This document shows positions 45,466 through 55,512 of a stretch of DNA of 64,000 nt, one piece after another. The notes below the pieces were generated by a model. It saw only the letters and a program-made list of their open reading frames with translations. It searched no databases and was not told the origin of the DNA. The DNA lies in contig CALQJI020000001.1 of NCBI GenBank assembly GCA_943330855.2, positions 117,612 to 181,611 on the forward strand, read 5' to 3'. The DNA comes from Klebsiella pneumoniae. Lineage in GTDB: Bacteria; Verrucomicrobiota; Verrucomicrobiia; Limisphaerales; SXTU01. The position numbers were made by a program, and so were the translations under genes. The first letter of the stretch is position 1. Each line of letters starts with the position of its first letter.

Positions 45466-47102
45466 ACTTCCTCCTCGCCGCCGCCGCCAGCGCACCCGCT
45501 GCCGCGCCCGTCGGTTTCCAATTCACCCCCGCGCTCGGGATGTTCCTCGCCTTCGTCCTCGTGACGCTGGGCATCACCTACTGGTCCGCACGCAAGTCCA
45601 CCGGCGCGAGCAACTACTTCGCCGCCGGGCGCGGCATCACCGCGTGGCAGAACGGCCTCGCCGTCGCGGGCGACTACATGAGCGCCGCGAGCTTCCTCGG
45701 CATCGCGGGCATGATTGCCTTCAAGGGCTACGACGGCTTCATGTATTCCGTCGGCTGGCTGGTCGCGTATCTCACCGTGCTGCTGGTCGTCGCCGAACCG
45801 CTGCGCAACGCCGGCAAATACACGATGGCAGACGTGCTCGCCTACCGCCTCTCGCCGCGCCCCGTGCGCGCGATGGCCGCGCTCTCCACGCTCACCGTCT
45901 CGACCTTCTACATGATTGCGCAAATGGTCGGCGCAGGCGCGCTGGTGAAACTGCTGCTCCCCGGCGTGGGCTACGAATGGGCCGTCACCGGCGTCGGCGT
46001 GCTGATGATTGTGTATGTCGTCTTCGGCGGGATGCTGGCGACGACCTGGGTGCAAATCATCAAGGCCATCTTGCTCATGAGCGGCTCGCTCTTCCTGAGC
46101 ATTCTCGTGTTGAAACACTTTGATTACAGCTTCGTGAAGTTCTTCGACGCCATCGGCAAAGTTCCCGTGGTAGGCGCGGACGGAGTCGTCGTCCACAAGG
46201 ACTTCCTCAAGCCCGGCCTCATCTTCGGCCTCGAAGTCACGAAGGGCTGGGGGCCGATTGACCTCATCTCGCTCGGCCTCGCGCTCGTCTTCGGCACCGC
46301 GGGGTTGCCACACGTCCTCGTGCGCTTCTACACCGTGCCGGACGCGAAGACCGCGCGCATCAGCGTCGTGTGGGCGATGGCCATCATCGGCGCGTTCTAC
46401 ATCATGACGACGTTCCTCGGCTTCGGCGCGGCCACCATCCTGACGCCCGCCAACATCAGCGTGGAGAACATGAGCGCCCCGCTGCTGGCCAAGGAACTCG
46501 GGGGCGAAATCTTCTTCGCCTTCATCAGCGCCGTGGCCTTCGCGACCATCCTCGCGGTTGTCGCTGGCTTGACCATCAGCGCCAGCACGAGCTTCGCGCA
46601 CGACTTCTACACGAACGTCCTCCACCACGGCACGGAGCGCGCGCCCGGCGAGGAAGTCCGCGTCGCGCGCATCGCGGCGTTCGTCGTGGGCGCAGTGGCC
46701 ATCCTGCTCGCCATCAAGTTGCAGACCATCAACGTCGCGTTCCTCGTCGGGCTCGCCTTCGCCGTCGCGGCGAGCGCGAACCTGCCGGTCATCGTGCTCT
46801 CGCTCTTCTGGAAGCGCTTCAACACAGCGGGCGCGGTCTGGGGCCTGGGCGTCGGCCTCGTCGGCAGCATCGTCCTCATCATTCTCAGCCCGAGCGTCAT
46901 GGACCCGAACGGCAAGGCGCTCATCAACGCCGCGCCGTGGTTCCCATTGAAGAACCCCGGCATCGTCAGCATCCCGCTGGGCTTCATCGCCGCGTGGATT
47001 GCCACGCTGATGAGCAATGACCGCGCGAGCGAAACGAAGTTCGCCGAGCTGACCGTCCGCGCGAACACCGGCCTCGGTTCCGAAAAAGCGACGTCGCACT
47101 GA
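45462..47102 (+). CDS. actP: Sodium/solute symporter (cation acetate symporter ActP-like)
   Basis: A 546-residue SSS-family symporter with about 13 transmembrane helices. [25 protein letters not shown] is the ActP-type N-terminal Na-binding region, and [20 protein letters not shown] and [15 protein letters not shown] are also family marks. The ActP group carries acetate and short organic acids. The overlap with the DUF485 gene supports ActP. No acetyl-CoA synthetase gene is next to it. The C-terminal helices continue to the end with a short cytosolic tail. Confidence 0.93.
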   Translation: MNFLLAAAASAPAAAPVGFQFTPALGMFLAFVLVTLGITYWSARKSTGASNYFAAGRGITAWQNGLAVAGDYMSAASFLGIAGMIAFKGYDGFMYSVGWLVAYLTVLLVVAEPLRNAGKYTMADVLAYRLSPRPVRAMAALSTLTVSTFYMIAQMVGAGALVKLLLPGVGYEWAVTGVGVLMIVYVVFGGMLATTWVQIIKAILLMSGSLFLSILVLKHFDYSFVKFFDAIGKVPVVGADGVVVHKDFLKPGLIFGLEVTKGWGPIDLISLGLALVFGTAGLPHVLVRFYTVPDAKTARISVVWAMAIIGAFYIMTTFLGFGAATILTPANISVENMSAPLLAKELGGEIFFAFISAVAFATILAVVAGLTISASTSFAHDFYTNVLHHGTERAPGEEVRVARIAAFVVGAVAILLAIKLQTINVAFLVGLAFAVAASANLPVIVLSLFWKRFNTAGAVWGLGVGLVGSIVLIILSPSVMDPNGKALINAAPWFPLKNPGIVSIPLGFIAAWIATLMSNDRASETKFAELTVRANTGLGSEKATSH

Positions 47103-47137
47103 GCGGAAGCACCACTAACCTGCACTGACTAGCACTA

Positions 47138-47836
47138 ATGAAGACTCTGCGAACTCGCTCTTGGATGGCTGCTGTGTCGCTGGTTGCAGCTCTGTTTACC
47201 GGATGCAGCACACCGGACTGCGCGTGCTGCAAAGCCAAGCCCGGGGCCACCGCCTCAACGACCGCCGCCGCGAAGAGCCTCTTCGACGGCAAGACCCTCA
47301 CCGGCTGGAAAGACTCCGGGTTCGCCGGGGCTGGCGAAGTGACCGTGGAGCCGAACTTTAAGGGGCAAGGCCCCGTCCTCCGCATTGACGCCGGGGCATC
47401 CCTCAGCGGCATCACGTTTACCAACGCGGTGCCAAAGACGAACTTCGAGATCACCCTCGAAGCCCTCAAGGTGCAGGGCAACGACTTCTTCATCGGCCTC
47501 ACCTTCCCCGTCGGCGAGGCGCACGCGACGCTCGTGCTGGGCGGCTGGGGCGGCGCGACCACCGGCATCTCCAGCATCGACGGCCTCGACGCCTCGGAGA
47601 ACGACACCACGAAGTTCCTCGGCTACGAGAAGGACAAGTGGTTCCGCATCCGCATGAAGGTGACGCCCGCGAAACTGGAGGCATGGGTCAACGACGACAA
47701 GGTCGTGGACCAAGACCTCAAGGACCGCCGCATCTCGATGCGCTTCGGCGAGATCGAAAGCTCCGTCCCCCTCGGGATCGCGACCTACCAGACGACGACC
47801 GTCGTGCGGAAGGTGGAGATCAAGCCGGTGCCGTGA
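47138..47836 (+). CDS. DUF1080-like lipoprotein
   Basis: A 232-residue lipoprotein: signal sequence ending LFTGC gives the lipidated Cys, followed by a CTPDCACCKAKPG cysteine cluster. The rest is the DUF1080 (3-keto-disaccharide hydrolase, concanavalin-like) fold: SLFDGKTLTGWKD, ITLEALKVQGNDFFIGLTFP, DKWFRIRMKVTPAKLEAWVND and a closing VVRKVEIKPVP. DUF1080 proteins are abundant in Verrucomicrobia and Planctomycetes and probably act on carbohydrates. It starts 35 bp after actP on the same strand; a second DUF1080 gene lies 1 kb further on the other strand. Confidence 0.9.
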   Translation: MKTLRTRSWMAAVSLVAALFTGCSTPDCACCKAKPGATASTTAAAKSLFDGKTLTGWKDSGFAGAGEVTVEPNFKGQGPVLRIDAGASLSGITFTNAVPKTNFEITLEALKVQGNDFFIGLTFPVGEAHATLVLGGWGGATTGISSIDGLDASENDTTKFLGYEKDKWFRIRMKVTPAKLEAWVNDDKVVDQDLKDRRISMRFGEIESSVPLGIATYQTTTVVRKVEIKPVP

Positions 47837-47891
47837 GGCACCCCAATGTCTCGTTGGCTACGCGGGCACGGAGCCGTTACCCTCCGCCCAG

Positions 47892-48680
47892 ATGATTGAT
47901 TCGGTTCAGCGTTTCGGTGGTATCGCACGGCTGGTTTCGGACGAAGGGCTGACCCGACTCCGCGCCGCGCACGTGTGCGTCGTGGGCATCGGCGGCGTGG
48001 GCTCGTGGACGGTGGAAGCGCTGGCGCGCTCGGGGGTGGGCGCGTTGACGCTCATTGACCTCGATGAGGTCTGCGTCACGAACATCAACCGCCAGCTCCA
48101 CGCGCTCGACAGCACGGTGGGCCGCGCGAAGGTGGAGGTGATGGCGGAGCGCGTGCGACTCATTAACCCGGAGTGCCGCGTGAGCGCGGTCACGGAGTTT
48201 TTCACCGAGCAGTCGGCGCAACGGCTGTTCGCCCCGGAGTTCGACTACGTGGTGGATGCGATTGATGCGCTCGGGAACAAGTGTCGGCTGCTCGCGCTGT
48301 GTCGCGAACGCAACCTGCCCGTCATCGCGTGCGGGGCGGCGGGTGGGCGGCTGGACGGGACGGGGGTGCGCGTGACGGACTTGGCGGATGCGAACCATGA
48401 CCGTTTGCTGGCGGAGGTGCGCAAGCGGTTGCGGCAGCAACACGGCTTCCCCCCACCGGGTCAGAAGCTGGGCGTGGCCTGCGTCTTCTCAGCAGAACCG
48501 CCGGTGTCGCCGGAGCCGCCGGCGTGCGCGGTGGAGGGTCCGGGAAGCCAAGCCGCGCCGCGCCTGAATTGCGAATCGGGCTACGGCTCGGCGACGTTTG
48601 TGACCGGGGCGTTCGGCTTCGCGGCGGCGGGTTGGGTGGTGCGGAAATTAGCGCAGCCGCGTGCTGAGATTGCTGCGTAG
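47892..48680 (+). CDS. tcdA: tRNA threonylcarbamoyladenosine dehydratase
   Basis: TcdA (CsdL) cyclises the N6-threonylcarbamoyladenosine (t6A) base at position 37 of tRNAs to ct6A. At 262 residues it belongs to the ThiF/MoeB-like E1 family: GIGGVGSWTVEALARSGVG at 32-50 is the ATP-binding glycine loop, DLDEVCVTNINRQLH the usual next strand, and CGAAGGRLDGTGVRVTDLA and KLGVACVFSAEPP are TcdA-specific. The start is an ATG immediately before IDSVQRFGGI, a typical TcdA N-terminus. Probably single-gene. Confidence 0.95.
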   Translation: MIDSVQRFGGIARLVSDEGLTRLRAAHVCVVGIGGVGSWTVEALARSGVGALTLIDLDEVCVTNINRQLHALDSTVGRAKVEVMAERVRLINPECRVSAVTEFFTEQSAQRLFAPEFDYVVDAIDALGNKCRLLALCRERNLPVIACGAAGGRLDGTGVRVTDLADANHDRLLAEVRKRLRQQHGFPPPGQKLGVACVFSAEPPVSPEPPACAVEGPGSQAAPRLNCESGYGSATFVTGAFGFAAAGWVVRKLAQPRAEIAA

Positions 48681-48683
48681 CCA

Positions 48684-48830
48684 GCGGAAGCATTCTTTAG
48701 CCACGGATGGGGACGAGATGAACGCGGCCACCAGAGGGGAATGAGGAACGCAGGAGCCCAACGGCGAAAAGCTCACGTGCTGCTCCGTGTTCCATCCGTG
48801 GCTCAACTGCATGGCTCCGGTTAAGGCAGT
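48684..48830. repeat. CCACGGA-type repeat near tcdA, inverted-repeat structure
   Basis: Left GCATTCTTTAGCCACGGATG and right CATCCGTGGCTCAACTGCATGG are imperfect complements across about 130 bp. A related left end is at 61577-61625 (AAGCGTTCTTTAGCCACGGA). Occupies the space after tcdA and the end of the DUF1080 gene. Confidence 0.65.
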
Positions 48831-49459
48831 TCCTCGATGGCGAGTTTCCGATACCACGCTTCGCTCGGCGGGCCGCCGTGGATTTGCACGGCGATGATGC
48901 CGAACTGCGGGATTTTCTCCTCGCCCTCGGTGTAGTCCACCGTCTGCGTGCCGTTGATGGTGAGGCGGAGTCGTTTGCCCTCGCAGCGGATTTCGTAGGT
49001 GTTCCAGTCGTCGCGCTTCACGAGCTTGTCGGTCACTTGCGGGTCGGCCTTGGCGAGAACTTTGTTACGGCGTGATTCATCGTAGAGGCTGCCCCACCAT
49101 CCGTCGCCCATGTCGGCCTGATAGCCACTGACTTCGTGGTGCTTGGGGATGCGTTGGGTGCGAATCTGGACGCCGGCGTTGGCCTTGGGTCCGCCGAGGA
49201 GTTTGAACTCCAGCCGCAACACGAAGTTGGTGTATTGGCGCGTGGTGCAGAGGAACTCGTTGCGCGGCACCTTGTCCGTCATGCCGCCGCCAACTATCGC
49301 GCCGTCCTGGATGCGGAAGGTTTTGTTCGTGTCGCCTTCCCAGCCGCTGAAGGTTTTACCGTCGAACAGCGAGGCCACCTTGCCCGGCTCGGCGGCGGCG
49401 AGCGGGAGACTGAGGCCGAGGGCGAGCAGCAGCGGGGAGAGTTTCGTGAGTGCGTTCAT
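48821..49459 (-). CDS. DUF1080 (3-keto-disaccharide hydrolase-like) protein
   Basis: A 212-residue exported protein: signal peptide 1-22, ending LPLAAA, then the DUF1080 fold with SLFDGKTFSGWEGD, LCTTRQYTNFVLRLEFKL, NAGVQIRTQRIPKHHEVSG, DDWNTYEIRCEGKRLRLTIN and IAVQIHGGPPSEAWYRKL. This is the more standard form of the domain than the lipoprotein at 47138. Predicted to act on carbohydrates outside the cytoplasm. The ATG at 49459 begins the signal peptide; a longer frame to 49651 is not needed. Divergent from the pterin dehydratase gene. Confidence 0.92.
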   Translation of the reverse strand: MNALTKLSPLLLALGLSLPLAAAEPGKVASLFDGKTFSGWEGDTNKTFRIQDGAIVGGGMTDKVPRNEFLCTTRQYTNFVLRLEFKLLGGPKANAGVQIRTQRIPKHHEVSGYQADMGDGWWGSLYDESRRNKVLAKADPQVTDKLVKRDDWNTYEIRCEGKRLRLTINGTQTVDYTEGEEKIPQFGIIAVQIHGGPPSEAWYRKLAIEELP

Positions 49460-49553
49460 GCGGTCGTATGTATCGGCAGGCGGAAGCGGTGTCGAGTTTG
49501 GACTCGCGGAGCTTTGGCGTGACCCGCCGCGCGGCGTGTGGCAATCCTTGGGC

Positions 49554-49838
49554 ATGACCAAACTCACCCCGGCGCAGATCAAAGTGGCGTTGCCCACAGT
49601 CCCGCAGTGGCGGCGCAAGGCTGCCGTTATCACCCGCACGTTCGAGTTCAAGGACTTCGTCGTCGCGATGAAGTTCGTGAATGCCCTCGCGAAGGCGGCG
49701 GAGAAGGCTTGGCATCACCCGGACATCGACATCCGTTGGAACAAGGTGACGCTCGCGCTCTCAACGCACGACGCGGGCGGCTTGACGGAGAAGGACTTCG
49801 CGCTCGCGGCGAAGTTCGACCTGCTGGCGGGGGCTTGA
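49554..49838 (+). CDS. Pterin-4a-carbinolamine dehydratase
   Basis: A 94-residue small enzyme that dehydrates 4a-hydroxytetrahydrobiopterin, or acts in molybdopterin/aromatic hydroxylase support. The DFVVAMKFVNALAKAAEK helix and HHPDIDIRWNKVTLAL, including the catalytic His-His, and a final GGLTEKDFALAAK are standard. The ATG at 49554 starts the chain at the normal length; the upstream frame belongs to the other strand's gene. No phenylalanine hydroxylase is nearby. Confidence 0.95.
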   Translation: MTKLTPAQIKVALPTVPQWRRKAAVITRTFEFKDFVVAMKFVNALAKAAEKAWHHPDIDIRWNKVTLALSTHDAGGLTEKDFALAAKFDLLAGA

Positions 49839-49850
49839 GGAAGCGGTTCC

Positions 49851-49931
49851 GCCCGCGAATGCACGCGAATGAAGACGCCGCGCTACGTGCGGCCTGTTCC
49901 CCATTCACGATGCTTCGCGTGATTCGCGGGC
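49851..49931. repeat. Inverted repeat, GCCCGCGAATCACGCG family, copy 2
   Basis: Ends GCCCGCGAATGCACGCGAAT and CGTGATTCGCGGGC pair. Relative at 13635-13712. Located after the pterin dehydratase gene and before hprK, on a 175-bp gap. Confidence 0.85.
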
Positions 49932-50013
49932 AACTCCTCCGGTGGCCAGCCGCTACGGCCTTGGCAGACGCCCGCCCCGCGCCCACACTGTCCCCACCTT
50001 TCATCGCCACGCC

Positions 50014-50964
50014 ATGACCCGCGAAGCCATCACCGTCCAGCGTTTCTACACGGACCACTCCGCCAAGCTGGACCTCAAGCTCATGGGCGGCGCAACCGGC
50101 CTCAAGCGCATCATCCGTGAGCCGACGGTGAACCGCCCCGGCCTCGCGCTGGCGGGCCACACGAAATACTTCGCGCGTAAGCGCGTGCAGGTCATGGGCC
50201 ACGCAGAGGTCACGTATCTCCGAACCTTGCCCCGCGAGGAGCGGCAGCAACGCTACGCAAAGCTCTTCAACTACAAGCTCCCGTGCCTTGTCTTTTGTCG
50301 CGACCTCGCGCCGGACCGCGATTGTTTGAGCGCCGCCGAGCTCAAGGACATTCCCATCCTCAAGTCGTCCCTCATCACGATGAAGTTCATCAACCTCGCC
50401 ACCCTCGCGCTGGAGCAGCTCTTCGCCCCGCGCGCCAGCGAGATGGGCAGCATGGTGGATATCCACGGCGTGGGCGTGCTCATCCGCGGCGACAGCGGCA
50501 TCGGCAAGAGCGAAAGCATCCTCGCCCTCATCGAGCGCGGCTACAGCCTCGTGGCCGACGACATGACCAAGGTGATGCTGGTGGATGGGCGCGATGTCGT
50601 GGGCACCAGCCCCGAATTGACGCGCAACCACATAGAGATTCGCGGCATCGGCATCGTAAACGTGGCGGCGATGTTCGGCGCGAAAAGCATCCGGCAGGAG
50701 AAACGCATCGACCTCATCGTCACCCTCATGGCATGGGACGAAGTGAAGGATGTGGATCGACTCGGCATGGAAGAAGCCCACATGGAAATCCTCGGCGTGC
50801 CCCTGCCGCACATGACCATCCCCGTGCGGCCGGGACGCGACCTCGCGCGACTCATCGAAGTGGCCGCGCTCCACACCAAGCTGCGCCGCGCGGGCCACAA
50901 TCCGGCCAAGGAACTCAACGAGCGACTGGTGGCACAAATGGCAACCGCGCCTCACGGTCTGTGA
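50014..50964 (+). CDS. hprK: HPr kinase/phosphorylase
   Basis: A 316-residue bifunctional enzyme that phosphorylates HPr on a serine and removes it again, in carbon or nitrogen control. The Walker A GDSGIGKSESILALIERG followed by SLVADDMTKV and the family's EIRGIGIVNVAAMFG loop (K3-type) are present, and the N-terminal domain (about 1-130) is normal. It is followed 46 bp later by the HPr gene. No PTS enzyme I or II is in the window, so the pair may be regulatory only. Confidence 0.96.
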   Translation: MTREAITVQRFYTDHSAKLDLKLMGGATGLKRIIREPTVNRPGLALAGHTKYFARKRVQVMGHAEVTYLRTLPREERQQRYAKLFNYKLPCLVFCRDLAPDRDCLSAAELKDIPILKSSLITMKFINLATLALEQLFAPRASEMGSMVDIHGVGVLIRGDSGIGKSESILALIERGYSLVADDMTKVMLVDGRDVVGTSPELTRNHIEIRGIGIVNVAAMFGAKSIRQEKRIDLIVTLMAWDEVKDVDRLGMEEAHMEILGVPLPHMTIPVRPGRDLARLIEVAALHTKLRRAGHNPAKELNERLVAQMATAPHGL

Positions 50965-51010
50965 AAACGGGCTTCCACCCCACCGCATCTTGAACCATGC
51001 TCCAGCGCAG

Positions 51011-51310
51011 ATGAGCGCAGTGAAAAACAAGGCCGATGACACCGTGATTACACGGGAGCTGATCGTCGCCAACAAGGTCGGCATCCACGCCCGCCCAGCG
51101 GCGATGTTCGTCAAGATCGCCAGCCGCTACACCTGCGACATCTTCCTCGAAAAGGACGGCGAACGCATCAACGGCAAAAGCATCATGGGCCTGCTCATGC
51201 TCGCCGCCGGCCCCGGCAGCAGGCTCACACTGGAGGTCAGCGGCAAGGACGCCGCGCTGGCCGTCGCGGAGATCGTGGATTTGTTTCAGCGGAAATTTGA
51301 CGAGACGTGA
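51011..51310 (+). CDS. HPr-like phosphocarrier protein
   Basis: A 99-residue HPr protein. His26 in GIHARPAAMFV is the PEP-dependent phosphorylation site, and Ser57 in INGKSIMGLL the site for HprK. A 12-residue N-terminal extension precedes the domain. The ATG at 51011 is used because the earlier TTG adds seven residues without HPr features. It directly follows hprK. Confidence 0.93.
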   Translation: MSAVKNKADDTVITRELIVANKVGIHARPAAMFVKIASRYTCDIFLEKDGERINGKSIMGLLMLAAGPGSRLTLEVSGKDAALAVAEIVDLFQRKFDET

Positions 51311-51320
51311 GGCGGGGCAG

Positions 51321-51400
51321 TTGAAAGTTGAAAGCTGAAAGTTGAAGCAGGGGGAGGGGTGAAGTGGACACGCTTCAACTCTTCAACTCTCAGCTTTCAT
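51321..51400. repeat. Heptamer arrays in inverted orientation
   Basis: TTGAAAG, TTGAAAG, CTGAAAG and TTGAAGC on the left (51321-51348) and complementary-type units (GCTTCAA, CTCTTCAA, CTCTCAG, CTTTCAT) on the right (51370-51400) form an inverted pair. Same 7-bp unit length as the arrays inside pheT. It fills the gap between HPr and gatC. Confidence 0.8.
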
Positions 51401-51460
51401 CTGCGACAGCCCCCGACTTTGAACCTTGAACTTTAAACCTCGAACCCTAGCTTCGCGCCC

Positions 51461-51742
51461 GTGTCCGACTTCAACATCAAATACGTCGCGCATCTCGCGC
51501 GACTGAAACTCACCCCGGAGGAGGAACAAAAACTCGCCGCGCAGCTCGGCAACATCCTCGGCTACATCGAAAAACTCAAAGAAGTGGACGTGACCGGCGT
51601 CGATCCGACCGCCCACGCCTTCCCGATGGTGAACATCTTCCGCGCCGACGAGACGCGGCCCAGCTTGGCGAATGAGGACGCGCTGCTCAACGCCCCCAAG
51701 AAAGCCAACGGCCTCTTCGTCGTGCCCAAGGTGGTCGAATGA
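51461..51742 (+). CDS. gatC: Aspartyl/glutamyl-tRNA amidotransferase subunit C
   Basis: A 93-residue subunit that anchors GatA and GatB of the tRNA-dependent amidotransferase, which turns Glu-tRNA(Gln) or Asp-tRNA(Asn) to the amide form. MSDFNIKYVAHLARLKLTPEEEQ is the family N-terminus, then VDVTGVDPTAHAFPMVNI. The start is GTG. gatA follows 92 bp later; gatB is not in the window. Confidence 0.95.
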   Translation: MSDFNIKYVAHLARLKLTPEEEQKLAAQLGNILGYIEKLKEVDVTGVDPTAHAFPMVNIFRADETRPSLANEDALLNAPKKANGLFVVPKVVE

Positions 51743-51834
51743 AATTTTTCATCAGGCTGGCTGGCTGGCATGAAGGAACTTGTGCAAACCCACCTTCCGC
51801 CCTTTCTCCTGCGCTCCTGCTCTCCTTATAGAAA

Positions 51835-53311
<1,477 letters not shown>

Positions 53312-53322
<11 letters not shown>

Positions 53323-53335
53323 AACGCCCATTTTC
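53312..53335 (+). terminator. Hairpin overlapping the gatA stop codon
   Basis: GGGCG and CGCCC pair around CTCTGAAA, including the TGA stop, and are followed by ATTTTCTATT. The stem is only 5 bp, so this is a weak call. Confidence 0.4.
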
Positions 53336-53426
53336 TATTCGTGGTTGAACACTCCCTGTCGGCTTTCCGTTGAGGTATCTGGCTGCGAATCGGCAACGAA
53401 CTATTCCGGGGGAGGTCGCGGTCCCG

Positions 53427-53933
53427 CTACTCGTAGGCGACCGCCACGATTTCCAACTCCGTCTCGCCGCCGGGCAGCTTCAGCCGCACGCGCTGGCCGA
53501 CACTCGCGTTGAGCAACGCCTTCGCGATGGGCGAACGCCAGCTCACCCAGCCCCGGTCGTAGTCCACCTCGTCCACGCCCACGATGCGGTGGCGCACCTC
53601 GCCGTTGTCCGCTCCCCGCACCGTCACCGTCGCGCCGAAACGCACGCGGTTGTCGAGCGCAGTGGGCGGCTGGACGACGGAAGCGGTGCGGAGGCAATCG
53701 TCGAGGAGCACAGCGCGCTGTTCGATGGCCGCGAGTTTCTGGGGTTTGTCGGGGTCGCCCTTCGCCGCGAGAAGCTGCTCGCGGGCGGCTTGGAGGAGGG
53801 CGAATTCCTCACGGAGACGCTGTGCCCCATCGGCAGTCATCAGATTTTGCACGCCGGGCGGCAGCGAGGAGACGCGCCGCGTGACCACGGGCGGCTCCAG
53901 TTGGTCGTCTTCGCGAGTGAAGGCTTTGCTCAA
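53427..53933 (-). CDS. GreA/GreB-family transcription elongation factor
   Basis: A 168-residue protein with an N-terminal coiled coil (LREEFALLQAAREQLLAAKG) preceded by about 45 residues of less usual sequence, and a C-terminal FKBP-like Gre domain: RVRFGATVTVRG, HRIVGVDEVDYDRGWVSWRSPIAKALL and VGQRVRLKLPGGETELEIVAV. The SWRSPIAKALL block is closer to GreB. It would rescue arrested RNA polymerase by stimulating transcript cleavage. The coiled coil seems shorter than in canonical GreA. Downstream of leuD, separated by a GTAGTCGC repeat. Confidence 0.88.
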   Translation of the reverse strand: MSKAFTREDDQLEPPVVTRRVSSLPPGVQNLMTADGAQRLREEFALLQAAREQLLAAKGDPDKPQKLAAIEQRAVLLDDCLRTASVVQPPTALDNRVRFGATVTVRGADNGEVRHRIVGVDEVDYDRGWVSWRSPIAKALLNASVGQRVRLKLPGGETELEIVAVAYE

Positions 53934-53943
53934 GCAGGCTTTC

Positions 53944-54007
53944 GTAGTCGCAACTTTCAGGTTGCGAATGAAATGAATCCGAAGCGCAGGCTGAAGCCTG
54001 CGACTAC
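53944..54007. repeat. Two-hairpin GTAGTCGC repeat, copy C
   Basis: Starts GTAGTCGC and ends GCGACTAC, with inner hairpins GCAACTTTCAGGTTGC and GCAGGCTGAAGCCTGC. The element ends 5 bp before the leuD stop codon (54012). Copies A and B at 12605-12668 and 15214-15279. Confidence 0.92.
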
Positions 54008-54011
54008 GCGG

Positions 54012-54566
54012 CTACGCGGCGGCGGGGATCATCCCAGTTTGGCGCGCGTAGTTGAAGAGGCCGCCGGAATCCACCACCGGGCGCACGTCGCCGAGCGGCT
54101 TGAAGGAATGCACTGCGCCGGTTGCTTGGACTGTCACCGTCAGCGCGTCGAGGTCCACCGTCACCACCTCGCCGGTCTTGAGCACCTCGCACAGGCGCGC
54201 CGTGAGTTCGCAGGGATACAGCTCACCAGTGGCGACGCTGTTGCGGAAGAAGATGCGCGCGAAGCTCTCGGCCAGCACGACGTGGCAACCGGCGGAGCCG
54301 ATGGCGATGGGCGCGTGCTCGCGGGAGCTGCCGCAGCCGAAGTTCCGACCCGCGACGATGATGGTGAACTCGCTGTCGAGCTGACCTTGCTTGACGAATC
54401 GCGCGGGATAAAGCGCATCGGGCAGGCCGACGAGCGCGTAGGCGCCGAGCTTCTCGTATTCCGCCGGGATGGTCGGCACGAGCGTGAGATACTGCGCGGG
54501 AATGATCTGGTCGGTATCAATGTTATCGCGCACGACATAGACCGGGCCGGTGAACTGACTTTTCAT
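54012..54566 (-). CDS. leuD: 3-isopropylmalate dehydratase small subunit
   Basis: A 184-residue aconitase-swivel domain protein. The [14 protein letters not shown] motif and [14 protein letters not shown], plus [15 protein letters not shown], match LeuD and the homoaconitase small subunit family. LeuC and LeuD isomerise isopropylmalate in leucine synthesis; LeuC is not in the window, so a homoaconitase or related role cannot be excluded. The last residues (IPAAA) and the TAG stop are 5 bp from a dispersed repeat. Confidence 0.93.
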   Translation of the reverse strand: MKSQFTGPVYVVRDNIDTDQIIPAQYLTLVPTIPAEYEKLGAYALVGLPDALYPARFVKQGQLDSEFTIIVAGRNFGCGSSREHAPIAIGSAGCHVVLAESFARIFFRNSVATGELYPCELTARLCEVLKTGEVVTVDLDALTVTVQATGAVHSFKPLGDVRPVVDSGGLFNYARQTGMIPAAA

Positions 54567-54697
54567 GGGTCGCGAATGTGGGGAGGAAGCGAGGGAGTTT
54601 CAACCGGAAACTGGTTCAGATCCCGGCGTGTGGTCGGGGCGCGGGGCACCGGTGAAGAAGCCGTGGCGCACGCCCGTCAATGCCCCACTCAACTGAT

Positions 54698-55447
54698 ATG
54701 CACTCAACAAACCTGCTCCGCAGCACGCGTGTGAACCGCGCGTTCACCCTCATCGAACTGCTCGTTGTCATCGGCATCATCGCGATCCTCGCCGGCATGC
54801 TGCTGCCCTCGTTGGCGCGCGCGAAGTTCAAGGCCAAGGTCACGCAATGCACCTCGAACTACAAACAGTGGGGCGTGGCTGTGTATTCCTATGCGACCGA
54901 TGGGGACGGGCGCTTCCCTTCGTGGGCCATGCCCGGCACCGGAGCCAATACTTGGGACGTCCCACTTGAACTGGTGCCAGCGATGACCGCGCAAGGCATG
55001 ACCGTCCCGATGTGGTTTTGCCCGGTGAAGCCGAGGGCGATTGATCCTATCAACGTGTGGTGTCAGGCCAATCTGGGTCGCCCGGTGCAATCCACCGCGG
55101 ATCTCAACGCCTATTACCAGCGCGTTTACACCTCGTTCGCCATCCTGGAGGGGCACAACTGGTGGGTGCCGCGGATGAACGGCGGGCGCAAGTCCCCCCA
55201 AAACACCGGCACTAACCGGATCAGCGACCACTGGCCGGAGCGAGTGGAGGACGCGTTCGCCGCCCGGCTTCCCATCCTTACAGACCGCTGCACAGCCTTG
55301 CTCAACACGAGCACCGAGGGTCACCCGTGGAACAACAAGGTGGACTCCATCAACCTCCTGTTCGGGGACGGCCACGTGGAGCTGAACGGCACGTCGAAGA
55401 TTCAGTTGCAATCGATCGCCTTCGCCAACAGCAACAATTACTACTGA
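54698..55447 (+). CDS. Prepilin-like protein with H-X9-DG motif
   Basis: A 249-residue type II secretion/type IV pilin-like protein: basic leader, then [30 protein letters not shown], the class III signal and N-terminal helix. The C-terminal part has the [12 protein letters not shown] motif of the H-X9-DG group, abundant in Planctomycetes and Verrucomicrobia, where it forms pseudopilin-like exported proteins. No secretion genes are adjacent. The N-terminal six residues before 54698 are optional (an ATG at 54680 is in frame). Function unknown. Confidence 0.9.
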   Translation: MHSTNLLRSTRVNRAFTLIELLVVIGIIAILAGMLLPSLARAKFKAKVTQCTSNYKQWGVAVYSYATDGDGRFPSWAMPGTGANTWDVPLELVPAMTAQGMTVPMWFCPVKPRAIDPINVWCQANLGRPVQSTADLNAYYQRVYTSFAILEGHNWWVPRMNGGRKSPQNTGTNRISDHWPERVEDAFAARLPILTDRCTALLNTSTEGHPWNNKVDSINLLFGDGHVELNGTSKIQLQSIAFANSNNYY

Positions 55448-55512
55448 GCCCGCCGTCCGCGAATTTTTGCCGACTGGCGCACGGGCGAGGCCGCTGTCTA
55501 TCCTCCCGTCAC

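Noticed and set aside
45378..47099. A long minus-strand frame opposite actP
   Set aside because: Asp/His/Arg-rich shadow of a conserved membrane protein gene.
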